NCBI RefSeq assembly: GCF_026210795.1
Contig: NC_089447.1
Span: 64,501-128,500, forward strand
Direction: 5' to 3'
Source of the DNA: Rhizophagus irregularis
Taxonomy: Eukaryota; Glomeromycota; Glomeromycetes; Glomerales; Glomeraceae
DNA: 64,000 nucleotides
Shown here: in pieces, positions 25,180 to 38,799 of the stretch
How the letters are laid out: every line of letters starts with the position of its first letter
How positions within the stretch are numbered: position 1 is the stretch's first letter
Notes under the pieces: generated by a model
The model's database searches: none
What the model was told of the DNA's origin: nothing
Seen by the model: the letters and a program-made list of their open reading frames with translations, nothing else
Translations under genes and position numbers: made by a program

Positions 25180-25600
25180 AAAGTTATTTTGAATATGCTT
25201 ATCAGATATGCTCAAAGTCAGAGAGAAAAAAATGCCATCTTTGATTGGTTTTTGCTAGTAAAGAGTTCTCTACTTTTTCTGAAAATTCTGCAGGCAGGTG
25301 TAATAGTTCTGCCCACTCATTTAGTTCGTGGCCAATTTTTAAGTATGAAAGTCAGGGAACGATCAAAGTCATGTGATTTTTCTTTAGGATATTAAAATTT
25401 TGGAATTATCAATTTGTGATTGTTTTATTACTGCAACAGGAAAATTTTATTATCTCAATGCATATAAGCCTTTTTTTCTGATCTACACTACATACACGTT
25501 AAAACATCATGAGCCTGATATGAGTAAAACAAACTTATTCAAATGCCTTATTAATATAATTATACGTGAAAAATTATATTAAATGGAGTTCCTGGTATTC
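25180..25600 (+). other. Weak coding-like trace
   Basis: Two short adjoining frames (25189-25395 and 25400-25582) give plausible but unrecognised peptide such as 'CDCFITATGKFYYLNAYKPF'. No splice signals connect them convincingly. Possibly a decayed gene; no function is offered. Confidence 0.2.
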
Positions 25601-25639
25601 CTTGTAATCTAACTTACTACAGAAATATTAATTCAGAAT

Positions 25640-26675
25640 TTGTTAAAGCGTCATGAGTCCTCGAAGCTTTAGAGGGTGATGCATCAACAGGAGATTCACT
25701 TACACCAACGTGAGTTTTGGTAAAGGGAACAATCTTCTATTATTTGACTCTGTCATGCCAAAAATAAAATAAGCATGGAATACATAAAAATAATACATTA
25801 AAAGCTGTCAAATTTTATACCTTGAATAATTGATCCTTAGTACTTGGAATACTGAATTCTGTTAGAACATCAACAACATGTAGACCTCCATTTGTTCGAT
25901 GCATTACATAAAATGCAAACTTTCGCTCTAAGATTGATTAAGAAAATACAAGGCTTAATAACCTTTAATGAAATTTATGGGCCCTAGATCTATGTTACTT
26001 ACAGTAGACAACAATTCCATATGACTCTATAGAAGATACTTCTTGTTCTGTTGCTCCACGTGATATAAAATGTTGACGTTGGTAATGAATAGAAATTTGC
26101 ATACACTTATGCACTTTTTCTTAATTTTTTGATGTCAGTATAAAGGGCGTTGCCAACAACCTCTAAGAACCCTACTTCCATAATAGTAGCATTAGTAGCA
26201 TTTACATTGATAGAGTATATCCCGTCCTGGGAACACCCCATGGTGATCCGCTAAATAATAAATTAATAATAAATATTAAAGATTCCTGAATTTAATAACA
26301 ATAAAATTTAAAAAAAATAAATAAATAAAAACATACTTCTCTGATATAATTGACTGAATTTATCGTCAAATCTTAAGGATTCCTTGAATCGAATTGGACC
26401 ATTTGTTCCATTAAAATCTCTTCTTGACATTGTATAGAAAAAGTTGCTAGCATCTTTGTGATTTGTGAAACGAATTAAGCATAACTAAATTTATAGATGA
26501 TCAATTTAATGTTAATTAATTCAAATTACCCTTTTTTAACGAATGCTTCCACAAAAGAAGCGAAGAAGTACTTCCAATAATGAAGTTTTTTTTTCGGAAG
26601 GAAGACATAACCAAAATCAGTAGGCCTTCCCGAAAAAACTTTCTCGGATCTTAAACACAACTTACCTTCAGTCAT
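25640..26675 (-). CDS. Unrecognised multi-exon gene or recent gene relic
   Basis: The minus strand carries a series of coding-like blocks in order. A first exon from ATG 26675 to about 26530 reads MTEGKLCLRSEKVFSGRPTD..., then 'YVFLPKKKLHYWKYFFASF'. The next, about 26337-26446, reads 'NFFYTMSRRDFNGTNGPIRF' then 'KESLRFDDKFSQLYQ'. Further blocks follow near 26000-26120 ('HYQRQHFISRGATEQEVSS'), 25830-25930 ('RKFAFYVMHRTNGGLHVVDV' then LTEFSIPSTKDQLF) and 25700. Several have GT...AG borders. I could not join all blocks in one frame: at least two junctions clash or produce a stop. So it is either mis-modelled or decayed. It is divergent from IMP3 with 366 bp between starts, which argues for a real promoter. 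No family recognised. Confidence 0.45.
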
Positions 26676-27041
26676 AATTTAATACAAGACGGCTACATTA
26701 TGTAAAGTATTTCAAAACAACTAAATACGATTGGTATTCAGCAAATATTTCAATACGACTAATTACGTTAAGTACTTTAGTTAATTTAAACAAGAAATCA
26801 CGCGTCTGATAGTTAGTTCTACACGCGTGTGGACAGACGAGAAATCCGGATGGACTTTGCCTGAAATGTCCTACGCTTACGCTTCAGACAATAACATATT
26901 TTGTATATCTGTTAATTTTTAAGTGGAAAATTAGCTTTTGATCCTCAATTTTTATTTCACAACCTATCACGTGTCTTAATATTTAATCTGCATGTTGTAA
27001 ATTGAAGTTGAATCTTAATCGTAAATAAATTTTCACTCAAT

Positions 27042-27938
27042 ATGGTTCGAAAATTAAAATATCATGAACAAAAATTGCTCAAGAAAGTTGATTTCCTTCA
27101 GGTAAATTAAGAAATTTTATCTTATTAATTTTATTTATTTTATTATTTTTTATTATTTTTATTTATATTTTTCTAATTTTATTTTCACAATTTTTCTAAA
27201 TATACTTTTTTGTATTTCAGTGGAAGAATGAGGATAATATAAGAGAAATAAAAGTAATTCGTAGATATCATTTACAAAAACGAGAAGACTATCATAAATA
27301 CAATAAATTATGTGGTTCAATAAAAAAACTTGCTAATCGTATATCATTACTTGATCCAAGAGATCCTTTTAGAAGTAAACAAGAAACTTCTTTATTGGAT
27401 AAATTATATTCAATGGGCCTAATTACTAGCAGAAAACAATTTAGTCAAGTTGATAAGATAAATGTTTCAGTTTTTTGTAGGTGAGATTGAGAGAAAGTTG
27501 TATAGTAATTTATGATTGATTGAGATTAATTTGATAATGTATTTCTTTTTCTTTTCGAATTTCCCATAGGCGAAGATTACCTATTGTAATGTGTCGATTA
27601 AAAATGGCAGAAAATGTTAAAGAGGCTGTTACATTTATAGAACAAGGCCATATCCGTGTGGGACCTGAAACAGTTACTGACCCTGCCTATTTAGTTACAA
27701 GGTATATAATTCATAGTTTTTTTAAATTTTGATTTACCTAATTTAATTATTATTATTTATTTTAGAAATCTTGAAGATTTTGTAACGTGGGTAGACACTT
27801 CCAAGATTAAAAGAAAGATTATGAAATATAATGATAAGGTAATATTGAATCCTTCGAAAAAAATTTTTTTTTCTTTCTTTGTTAATTAACTAATTAATTG
27901 ATTTATATATTTAGCTTGATGATTATGATTTATTATAA
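27042..27938 (+). CDS. U3 snoRNP protein IMP3
   Basis: Five exons (27042-27101, 27221-27480, 27570-27701, 27766-27838, 27915-27938) join in phase to give 182 residues; the human protein has 184. The start [20 protein letters not shown] is diagnostic. Then come '[20 protein letters not shown]', '[11 protein letters not shown]', and the S4 RNA-binding domain '[20 protein letters not shown]' with '[20 protein letters not shown]'. It ends '[15 protein letters not shown]' and DDYDLL. IMP3 acts in the nucleolar small-subunit processome, with MPP10 and IMP4, promoting U3/pre-rRNA pairing needed for 18S maturation (family knowledge). The last exon has only eight codons. Confidence 0.97.
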
Positions 27939-29316
27939 TTATAAATTTGCATTGAAACATTGAAACGATTTATCAATATTATTATTTATCATGGAGTAAA
28001 TGTTAGAATAACATGTGTTACAGTAGTTAAAAGTATCTTATTCTTAGAATTTTTTACATGGAAAAAATCTCGGTATTTTTATTTCACTGAAAAAGATTAA
28101 ATATAAATTTCAAACCAACAAAAAAAAAAGAACCTGAAATTTTTATTTTTCTTCAATGATTCTCTCTTATAAAATATTAAAGTTTACTACACACGAAGGT
28201 AAGCTAAAAAAAACGCACAAGAAAAATACTAAAGCAAAAAAATTATTAATCGTAAACAAAAAGAAACCCACAAATTCAAAGTTAACAAATACCATAACTT
28301 TAACCGTTTAACGCCATAATCTTTAAGAAAGAAGTTTAAAAATCAATTTCTATCTAAACTAAAACTAAAACTAAAAACTAAAACTAAATTGAGAATACCA
28401 AGCAAACTAAGACTAATTTTAAAATTAATCCCTAAAAAAAACTAAGATTCACTCTATCTTTTCTTCAACAAAGAGGAGAAATTCGAAATATAAAAAGAAA
28501 GAGAAAAAATAACTTCTTAAAATATCTTCAATTAAAAAAATTTTTATCCTTCGATTAATTTCCCCTTCCCCCCCTAAATAAAGTTCTTTTCGTAAAATTT
28601 AAAATAAAATATATAAACTCTTATGAAAAAGTTTATATATATAAAGAAAAAAAACATACACTGCATAATAATAATAATAAAAAAAAAATAATAAATTATG
28701 TACAAGGAAGAAATTATAAAACGGGTGATAATGATGAAAAGGGTAGTAAAATTGTATTAAGTTTAATTTTTTTTTTTTTATAGAAAAGAGATATAAAAAT
28801 ATATACAGAAAAATAATAATAATTCGCTGTTTATATTATTAATGAATTATGCATCAACTTTCTTTTTGTGGTGTCGGCACCCGCATTGATGTAATAATAT
28901 GGTTTATAGGGAATAAAAGGTAATGGCGTATTATAAATTTTATATATGATAAGGAAAGAAAGAAAAGGGAAAAATGAATAAAATGTAATAGTGAGTAGAA
29001 AAGAGTCTATAAAAAAAACAATTTTACAAATTAGGTAGTAGCATGGTATATAATAATAATAAAGATTGAAAGGAAGACGAATGCGGATTTACAGTATATG
29101 CGTGTATGATGGTCTATGTGTAAAGGAAATAAAAAAGAGAAATAAAAAGGAAAAGAGTATGGCAAAGAGAATATAAATAGTTCATCGTGTACTTAAGAAG
29201 TTTCGCTATATATAATTTTTATAATTTTGAACACAGAATTTACATAATAAGGTAATGTAATAAATTTAATAATCACATCAATTATTTGAGTTTAAGGACT
29301 AAGGCTATAGTTTTCG
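27939..29316. other. Intergenic region, convergent 3' ends
   Basis: Lies between two convergent genes. It includes A-rich runs of 'aactaaaactaaa' (28360-28390) and purine-rich stretches. No conserved reading frame, RNA gene or element border was recognised. Confidence 0.5.
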
Positions 29317-30641
29317 TTACATGTGACATCCCAGTTCTGCGGCAAACCAATCCAAGAAAACGACGTGATATAGACCTTCCCATTTACTCAAGAATTTCTT
29401 GTTCAAGAAGTTTTGGCTCAACTGGCGTTTCCAACTGATAATCTCGACCTTCCAACCACGTTCTAGAGCCTTAATTACACATTTATGAAAGCCTCCCTCG
29501 AAATATTCTGCATCTTTTCCATCTCCACTGGCAAGGACCAAAGTAGCTGGAGCATGATAATCTAGCAAAGATTCCAGAATCTTGAGATGGAGTAGCTCAT
29601 CAACACATTGTTCTTTCTCCATCTCAAAAGGTGATTGATAGTCATTAAAATCTGTTTGGGTCGAGTTAGAATCACTTTTAACACGTTTTAAAACGGAAAC
29701 TTCGTAACCAGCTTGATCCGCTTTTTCGAGTGGTTGATATAATGGCGAAGAAGCTACTAAAACTCTACGTGCGATATTCCTTTCACGTTCTAGTATGGTG
29801 AAAAGAGCATTATAATCTAACGTGGGTTTTGACCTTTGGCCCGAAAGTCCTTTCGGACGTTTTGCATGTTGTCTACAATACGCCAAGAATCCAACCAAGA
29901 TGTTAGAATTATCAATGAAAACGTGGATAGGATCATCCGATATTGTGATTGGAATTGGGACACTAAAACGGAATGTCTTAGTCGTATTGTATATCTTTGG
30001 ATTATTTAAAACCAAATCTGATTCCTTAACATTATTATACCTGGATCGAGAGTTTACTTGAATAGATTCATTGAAATGAACCTTTTTTACGCCGTCAATA
30101 AGCTATCAAAATTCAAAGAATATTATTTTTTTTTTTAGTATATTATTATTATATAGAACCAAAAAAGGAAATATATTTATCTTACCGTTCCCACAGCCAC
30201 ATCAGCTTTGGACTCGTTTGTAGTTGCAGTTTTTTTACCCTTCTTTTTGTTAGGTGATCCCTTTCCTTTACTAACTGTTACAATACCTTCAACCTTCTTC
30301 TTTGATGATTGTTGTACTGCTTTATGCACTTTAGATTCAGCAACCACTATTTCTTCTTCAGAAGAGTATTCGGAAGAAGAAGAATGAGGTAACTGTGGAG
30401 GTTGCTTTGTTTCGCTTTCTATTGATTGAACATTTAATATACTTTCAATGTCCAGAGGTGCCGGTATATTCGAGTTACACCATTTTGCTTTTTCACCCTG
30501 CAGAAATAGCCACAAGCCACCGAAATCTCCTAAACTTAGATTTTCTTGCGTCGTTTCCTCCTTTAAATATGACAACGAACTTTTGGATGAAGCAGCACGT
30601 GATGAGGAAGACTGAGTTTTGGACTTCTTTGAGCGTGTCAT
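29317..30641 (-). CDS. NYN/PIN-like ribonuclease-fold domain protein
   Basis: Two exons (30186-30641 and 29317-30102) give 413 residues. The first is low-complexity: Ser/Lys-rich start (MTRSKKSKTQSSSSRAASSK), a short ordered piece 'LGDFGGLWLFLQGEKAKWC', then Glu/Ser and Lys-rich tracts. The second holds the NYN-type domain: β1 acidic motif 'IHVFIDNSNILVGF' with a catalytic-type Asp and Asn, 'RVLVASSPLYQPLEKADQAG', 'ECVDELLHLKILE'-like central Asp, and 'ATLVLASGDGKDAEYFEGGF' with the final Asp pair, then 'GWKVEIISWKRQLS'. These acidic positions are those that bind metal in NYN/PIN nucleases, so an RNA-cleaving role is likely (inference). The partner and substrate are not indicated. Divergent from the eL42 gene. 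Confidence 0.88.
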
Positions 30642-31561
30642 GTTGATATTTCTATTGTTTTTTACAAGTTATTCTCAAAAAAAAAAAAATACTACTTTCA
30701 ACAATCTATTTAGAAATCTCAACTGATAAGAATATTATTATAATTGTGAAAAATAAGGGGAGTTCGTTAAACATGCTTGACATGAGATATTTATATACAT
30801 TTTTATGCAGGCTAGTCTTGATCAAAAATGCAATGTGAATTTCCTATTGAATTAAGTTTGTGTCACTATGAACAAAGAACGGACAGCATACCCCTGTACT
30901 ACTTCAAAAAAAATACCCCAGTAGAATAATTATTCCAGTTTTAGTATATGATCAGCACATACAATTTCCTGTTGGCGTTCTAATTCATTTGTTTTCCGCA
31001 GTCCACTTCGGTAAAACTATATTCGGTAGAAAAACTGACACGCCCATCAAGTTCATTATGTGAATTATGGGATACATGTCCCAATTGTCCCATTGAAAAT
31101 GATGTAAATAGAAAATTATTATTTTCTCATATAAATATATTAAATATGCCAAATACAAGTTTCAGATGATAATTTATTTATACATTTATTCTTTAACATC
31201 TGTTTATACATTTCAATCAATTTTTTCAGCCTACAAGCTTTCACAAATACAAATTCGTTTCAAAAAAAAACGTGTCCATTCCGACGCGCGCAATCGGGTT
31301 TTGTGCACCAATCAGAAATAATTTATAATTATATGATATGACTCATTTCCATAAAAAAATTCTGGTATGTTCTAAAAATAGCTTAGGAAATCGATGAAAT
31401 CATAGTTGAAATCATAAGTGATCATATTTGTAAAATCTTGGTTCACATGATGTGTTTTCTTTGATTGGTTAATTTTTTTTTCATAAAAATTTCGAGATAA
31501 TAGATTTTTCTTTCCTCCTTCAAATCTGGTTTGATCGTTTTAAAAGTGGTTATTATACATA
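30642..31561. promoter_or_regulatory. Divergent upstream region of NYN gene and eL42
   Basis: 920 bp between two divergent start codons with no reading frame of note. It contains GC-rich islets unusual for the window, such as 'cattccgacgcgcgcaatc' (about 31277-31295). Exact promoter elements cannot be placed by eye. Confidence 0.4.
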
Positions 31562-32499
<938 letters not shown>

Positions 32500-32726
32500 G
32501 TTACTTATAAAACAACATTTCCTATTTTATTTCGATAATTATTAAAAAAAAAAAAGATAGTACACATTTTTTTAATGATGTAAGCAAAGTTATTGATTAA
32601 TAAAATTTGCTACATTAGAGCAAAAAAAAAAATTTGGCACAATAATTTTATAGAAAGTGAAATTTAATTTAAACAATATTATATTATTACTTGTTTTTAC
32701 ATTGATATTTTATATCACTATTGGTA

Positions 32727-34297
32727 TCACTTTCCCTCATCCCCCCAACCACTGTCATAATCACCGATATAATCTGGCCACCCATTTGTTGTGATGGCAG
32801 TATTTGTAGTAGTTGTAACCCAATTTTGATCATCATTATTATAATTTGGACTAGAAAGAATCTCATCACCACCATGATACTCGTAATCATCATCATAATC
32901 ATCATAATCTTCTTCTTGATGATCATAAGAATCTAAATGATATTCTCTATGTACGATTATTTCTTCGTCATTTAACAATGTAAAATCAGAACTTGACCTT
33001 AATACGTCACGTAATTTATCTTTGGTCTTACAAAGTTGTCTAATTCTATGGATATCCCAAATTTCTTCAATTTTAATACGATTTGGTTCATGCTGTTGAT
33101 CATTTTTAATATTTGTAGTATCTATTATTCTATTGCATAAAAATTGTAAATAATAATGAATTGTTTCAAGAATTTCTTCATAACTCTTATCCGGTTCATT
33201 ATAATAAGGAAAATCAATCTTCTCAATATGCTCATATGTATCAAATGACGATAATAATGGTTTTGATGATGGATTTAAATCTCGGAATATCGCGATTTGT
33301 GTGACATTCCCTACTGCTGGATCACCATATTTAAGTTTACCTACTCCAGTATATTCTACAGAATAATTATATTTTTTTGCACCAGAATTTCCCCTTAATT
33401 TTAAAATAAATAAAAATAAGTTAATTACTATTATTAATATTTTAAAATTTTATTTATCACTTACCATTCTTGAAATTCCTTTCTTGTCCATTCAAAGCGA
33501 TGGTCTTCAATTCTTAGCGTAGCCTCAGGTGTTCCATATTTTAATTGCGGAAAATAAACATTAAATTCTACATTCGGTGTTGTTACTATAACAATCTTTG
33601 GTTTGTAAGTACCAAGTACTATATCAAAAAATTTATCCAGCACGGGGGGATCAACATGCTCTACTCTTGTTTTAAAAAGTAGGAGAAAAGAATATTTATA
33701 TAATAGAATCGAGCAAAAAAACAAATTAAGATATACATACACTTCCATACAAACAAGCGCATCAAATCCAAGAAATCTTTTATCCGCTATATCGATGCTT
33801 CCTAATAAATTGGAAGATGAATATCCAACAAAAAAGAGTCAAATTTTCAAGAATTGAAATTATAATTTTATTAAAATAGTATATATATATATATGTATGT
33901 ACCTTGATATATATCTACAGTTAATGGAGTTAATCTCAAAAATTCAACATCATGATCCCAAGGACGACAATTCTCCACGGCTTGTTCAGCTATTTCACGA
34001 TTTATGTCAACACCAGCAAGCCGTGTGATAGGTGATTCTTCAAAAGGTTGAATAAGAAAAGATAAAAGTGATCCCTCTCCACAACCAAAATCCACCACCT
34101 ATTGAAGAAGAAATATTAATTTTATATTAGCAAAATTTTTTTTCTTTTTCTTTTTCTTTTAAAAAAAAATTATTTAAAGTTCATAATACCGAAGTAACTT
34201 TACTCTCTCGTAAAACTTCGTTGACAAAACTTCGCCTTTGTCTCCATAATGGTGGGTCGAAATAAACGAGATTCTTATCTTCTTCTTCCCCTTCCAT
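32727..34297 (-). CDS. HEN1 small-RNA 2'-O-methyltransferase
   Basis: Five exons (34190-34297, 33903-34098, 33741-33801, 33465-33665, 32727-33393) join in phase to give 410 residues. Family marks, in order: 'VYFDPPLWRQRR' near residue 11, the SAM-binding motif 'VVDFGCGEGSLLSFL', 'LAGVDINREIAEQAVE', then the metal-binding signature 'VCMEVVEHVDPPVLDKF' (E-x-x-E-H) and 'IVTTPNVEFN', and the distal His in 'EDHRFEWTRKEFQEW'. HEN1 adds a 2'-O-methyl to the 3' end of small RNAs, protecting them from uridylation and decay; fungal and animal forms lack the plant RNA-binding front half, as here. The C-terminal 170 residues are divergent and acidic, with a Tyr/Asp-rich run (DYDDYDDDYEYHGG). A decayed second copy lies at 47355-49070. 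Confidence 0.95.
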
Positions 34298-35998
34298 TTT
34301 TTCCTATTGTGCAGATATTGAAAATTGAAAAGAAAGGTCGATTTTCAGAACATTTAACAGTTGATCAGCGATAAAAAAGAAATCAACGTATGACAAAATT
34401 TACAAAATTTATGTTGTTTCAACAACCTTGAACTATATTGTAAAAAACAAAAAAAAACAAAAAAAAAATGAATTTTTTGTATGTTTTACGAAATAGAAAT
34501 TATATAAATATAAAATTTTTTTTTTAAAAAAAAAATAGACTATGCATAGCAAACAGATAGATCCTGAGGCTTATTCACCGCATTGATGACTATTAATGTG
34601 GCAATGTTTGATTACGGAAAACAATTGTTTTATTTCGTCAAGCCGAGTTTTTAAACTGAAGTTTTTTTTTGATCGGCTCTAAAAGATACACGTGATTTAT
34701 TCATTTCAACCGACCTTACATAGCGTTCGCCCGGGTGACTCTAGGATTGTTCATTTCAAATCATTAACTCGGGCCGAATTTGTTGTGCTTCACCATATTC
34801 TTTTTTTTTTTTTGAATGGTAAGAAAGCTATACATTTATATATATAGTTGAAAATTTGAATTATTTATAAAATCTTACAAAAAAGGATCGAATGTAAAAT
34901 TATCATATTGTGCTTATTACACAAAAACCTCGTGAATTTGCAGCAGAGTTGCATAATTTCAAACATTTTTAAAAACTTTATATTTTATATTTGACGCCTT
35001 TTTTTTTTTTTTAAAAAAAAATAAATTTTAAGAATATCACCTTTATATTATTTACGCCATTTTATCAAGTATATCTTAATTAAATGGCAATGGCGTATGC
35101 AAGACACCTTTCTTTTCCTGCATCGTTTCTAAGATAGAAAAATTTTTTTGAGTATTTATTCAATTTAGCCAAATTTAAACACAAAGTTTTTAATAATTTA
35201 AAGAAAGAAAAAAGGGTTCTTTGTTAAAAAGGAATGCATATTTTTTTCGACTTTAGAGCTGATTTATTATTCTGAACCTTAAAGGCCGATAGATATTCAA
35301 TGGAAACTAACGGTAAATTCATCTACTTGTATAAAAGATATAATCACAATAACACAGTAAATTATTGGCCCATTTCACATGATATTTCACTTTATGTAAA
35401 ATGTTATATGTTATTCATTCTATATTTAACACTATTAATATAATTAATATTACTTAAATAATTAATTATTTAATTGACCAATTAATTCGACTTAACGCTA
35501 ATTGAGCTCACCAATGAACTTGTTTTGTTTCTTTGTTTCTCTTGTTGGATATTTTATTAATCGTAGAAATTATTTCACTCGTATTGGAAATAAATTCGGT
35601 TAAAAGTTTTTATTCTTTGTATTTTGGTGTTTGTTACTCAGAATATTCTATTCATTGACATTTACATTGGTCGTTACGAATAAACTGAGCTTTTATGTTT
35701 GACCTATAAACAGACTGAACGCGATCACGTTTTATAAGTCACGTGTAATAAATGGATCTTTTATAAATTTACAGTATGATTGATCAGAATTTAAGAAGAC
35801 AATTAAGACAATTTCACTAATGAGAAGTCTATACGTGATGTAAATTCCACCAATCTAAGGCTGGCTGGCTTTGAATTTAGGGCAATCGAAATTTTAGTGA
35901 AATATATGAAATATATAAGTGATTTGATTTTATTAGTATATCACATTTTAATAATTCATTAATAGAAGATTAATATACAGTATTATGAAGAATCAATA
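34298..35998. other. Intergenic region upstream of HEN1
   Basis: 1.7 kb with no conserved frame. T-run/A-run palindromes at 34516-34535 and 34999-35021. A GC-richer islet lies at 34715-34785 (contains 'gcgttcgcccgggtgactc'). No RNA gene recognised. Confidence 0.45.
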
Positions 35999-36030
35999 AT
36001 GCTAAATAATAAATACGCAAGTAATAATTA

Positions 36031-38727
36031 TCATAATTGTGTCACATGTTGTAATAAAAAATCTTCCACCGCAATACTGTCGCTAAATTCATTACTTTTA
36101 TACTTTGGATTCTCCACATCTTGCAATAACAAAGTTTCAACTGCAATATCATCACTAAATTCATTAAGGTTATTATCATACTTTTGAATATCTTTCGTAT
36201 AAGGATTAAGTAATCGTGATGTATAAATAGCTTGAGGATGTTGTTTATCATAATAAAGATATAACCTACGTTTTTCTGCTATTCTAAATTGTTTTTCATA
36301 TTCATAATGACACGTTTTTTTTGAAGCGGTAAATGATTCTTCAAATGAATCTGCTAAATCGGCAATTTCAGTTAAATTTGGTCTATTTTCTGGATTAGAA
36401 TCCCAGCACTTTTTCATTAAATCAATATAACATTTTGGTTCTTCAAACTCGTGTATTTCAGGTCTCAATCCATTGATTATATTAAATGCTAAAACCTCAT
36501 TGTGAGCATGATTCGCAAAAGGTTGTCTTCCTGTCATTATAAAATACATGATCATACCAAAACTATATATATCCGCTGCTTGCGTATAAGGTTTACCACT
36601 TAACACTTCGGGTGCTACATAAGGCATAACTCCATAAACGTTGTTTTTATCTTTATCATCAATTCTTCCACTAAATCCCATATCTGAAATAAATATATTG
36701 GTCCCATGACTCTCATCATTATTATCGTACATAAATAATATATTTCCAGTATGAAGATCACGATGAACCATCTGAATTTGATGAATAACCAGAAGACCAT
36801 CAATTATATCAGATAATGTATCTATTTTATTTTTCCACTCAAAATCTTCATGATTCTTTCTCATCCAATCACTAAAATTTCCACCTTCCGCATATTCACT
36901 GATCATAACATATTCTTTTGTATCAGGATTTTGAGATATTCCATATACACTAAGAATATTATCGTATCTATTCATTGAATATGCTTTAATCTACATACAT
37001 AAAATAAAAACTTACTTTTAATTATATTTAGAAAGTTATTGTTTGTAATAAAAAAAAAAGAAAAAAAAATATTTATACCTCATTTAAAAATTCAAGAGTG
37101 ATATTTTGTGAATTGAATAAACATTTTAAAGCAACTTTTTTATTTGGTATTCTTTCATATCTCCTTTCTTCAACATAACAATTTTTATTATATATTAATG
37201 GACCGTCCTTCCATATTGCCGAATATATTATAGAAAAACCACCTTGTCCTATTTTTTTAACATCACTAAACTGATTATATGGTACCCATTCAAATACTAT
37301 ATTATCTCTACAATTAATAACTGATTGAACTTCTTGAATGATATTATTGATTTTTTCGTTTTCACTAGTCCAATTTATAAAATTTTTTTTTAAATAATCC
37401 AATTGACACATTCTACACCATTTATGGGTTACATTTATTTGATATTGTATTCTATCCACTGCATTAATATCTTTTTCACCGCATTTTTCGCAATAATTGT
37501 CTTGACAAACAATAATATAATCTTTTGTATATGGATATTGAGATATCCCATATATTTTAATAATATTATTACTCTCAAAACTACTATATTTAAATGAATA
37601 TTGTTTAACCTTTAAAAAATAAAAAAATAATTAATTATTAGAATATATACCGTTAATATGTATTATTTTAAATTCATACCTCATTAAAAAATTCATCAGT
37701 ATTATTATGTGAGTTATGTAAACATTTTAAAGCCACCCTTTTGTCTGATTTTCTCATCCATTTGTTTTCATTATAATCATAATATACTGGACCATCTTTC
37801 CATATTGCTAAATATTCTGTAGCAAAATTGTTTTTATTCATTTCTTTAAAATCATTAAATTGTTCATATGGTATCCATTCAACTACTATATCATCATGGT
37901 GATTAATTTTTAATTGCATCTCTTGAATTAATTTATCAATTTTTTTATTTTCACTGGTCCAATTTGTAAAAGTAAAATTGTTTTTTAAATAATTTAAGGA
38001 ACATAATTTACACTGTTTATTAGACATATCTGGATCACCACATTGTTTGCAATACCCATTTTGAAGAACCATAATATAATCTTTAGTATCTGGATTTTGA
38101 GATATTCCATATATATGGAGAGTATCTTTATCATTATTATTTGATAAATATTTTTTAACCTATTAAAGAATGAAAAGATGATTTATTGTCAATAAAAAAA
38201 ATTGTTTTATAAAATTAGAAAAATTTCGTACCTCACTTAAAAATTCACAAATTTTGTTTTGTGAATTATATAAACATTTTAAGGCAACATTTTCATTTGA
38301 ATTTCTCATAAATTCCTTATTATTATCATCATAATATAGTGGTCCATCCTCCCACATTGCTGAATATATTTTATTAAATCCCTTTTTACTTATCTCTTTA
38401 ATTTCATTGAATTGATTGTACGGTATCCATTCAAATATTTTGTCATAAAAATTATTAATATTTAGCTGCCTTTCTTGAATAAAATTATCAATTTCTTCAT
38501 TTTCACTACTCCAGTTTATGAAATTATCTTTAAAACGATCCATTTGGCACGATTTACACCATTCATAATCTATATCCGTATATATTTCGCCACAATTTTT
38601 GCAATTATGTTCATATAAATTATTAAAAACTATGATATAATCCATCGTATCTGGATTTTGAGATATTCCATATATCTTATAATCAATACCTATAATGAGC
38701 ATATATTTATGCTTTAAATATTTTTCG
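36031..38727 (-). CDS. Protein kinase with tandemly repeated zinc-ribbon and N-lobe modules
   Basis: Exons 38232-38727, 37680-38159, 37079-37609 and 36031-36990 meet at phase 0. The last holds a full C-lobe: 'QMVHRDLHTGNILF' (HRD), 'ISDMGFSGRI' (DMG for DFG), 'GVMPYVAPEVLSGKPY' (APE), 'DIYSFGMIMYFIMTGRQPF', 'MKKCWDSNPENRP'. Each other exon encodes the same block order: 'YGISQNPDTKDYIM', a CxxC...CxxC ribbon, 'NFINWTSENEKI', 'EWIPYNQF', a glycine loop region, VALK, 'EFLNEV'. Only the exon at 37079 has an intact loop (IGQGGFSIIY); two earlier ones are degraded (EMNKNNFATEY, EISKKGFNKIY). The exon at 38232 has a 1-nt frameshift near 38700, so translation may begin at ATG 38702, giving about 813 residues. 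A further module lies upstream (38800-39194). The kinase is probably active through its last module; the partner is unknown. Confidence 0.8.
36050..36170 (-). repeat. Two-copy repeat at the kinase C-terminus
   Basis: The last 45 residues contain 'NEFSDDIAVETLLLQDV' and 'NEFSDSIAVEDFLLQHV', encoded by two near-identical stretches about 66 bp apart. A local tandem duplication inside the coding sequence that keeps frame. Confidence 0.75.
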
Positions 38728-38799
38728 ACCTAAAAAATAAACAAAATTATATTACAAAGTATTTAAATTAAAAATTGTAAAGAAATTCATAATTCATAC

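Noticed and set aside
32687-32936. Frames overlapping the HEN1 last exon on both strands
   Set aside because: Met/Ile/Val-rich shadows of the acidic Tyr/Asp-rich HEN1 C-terminus.
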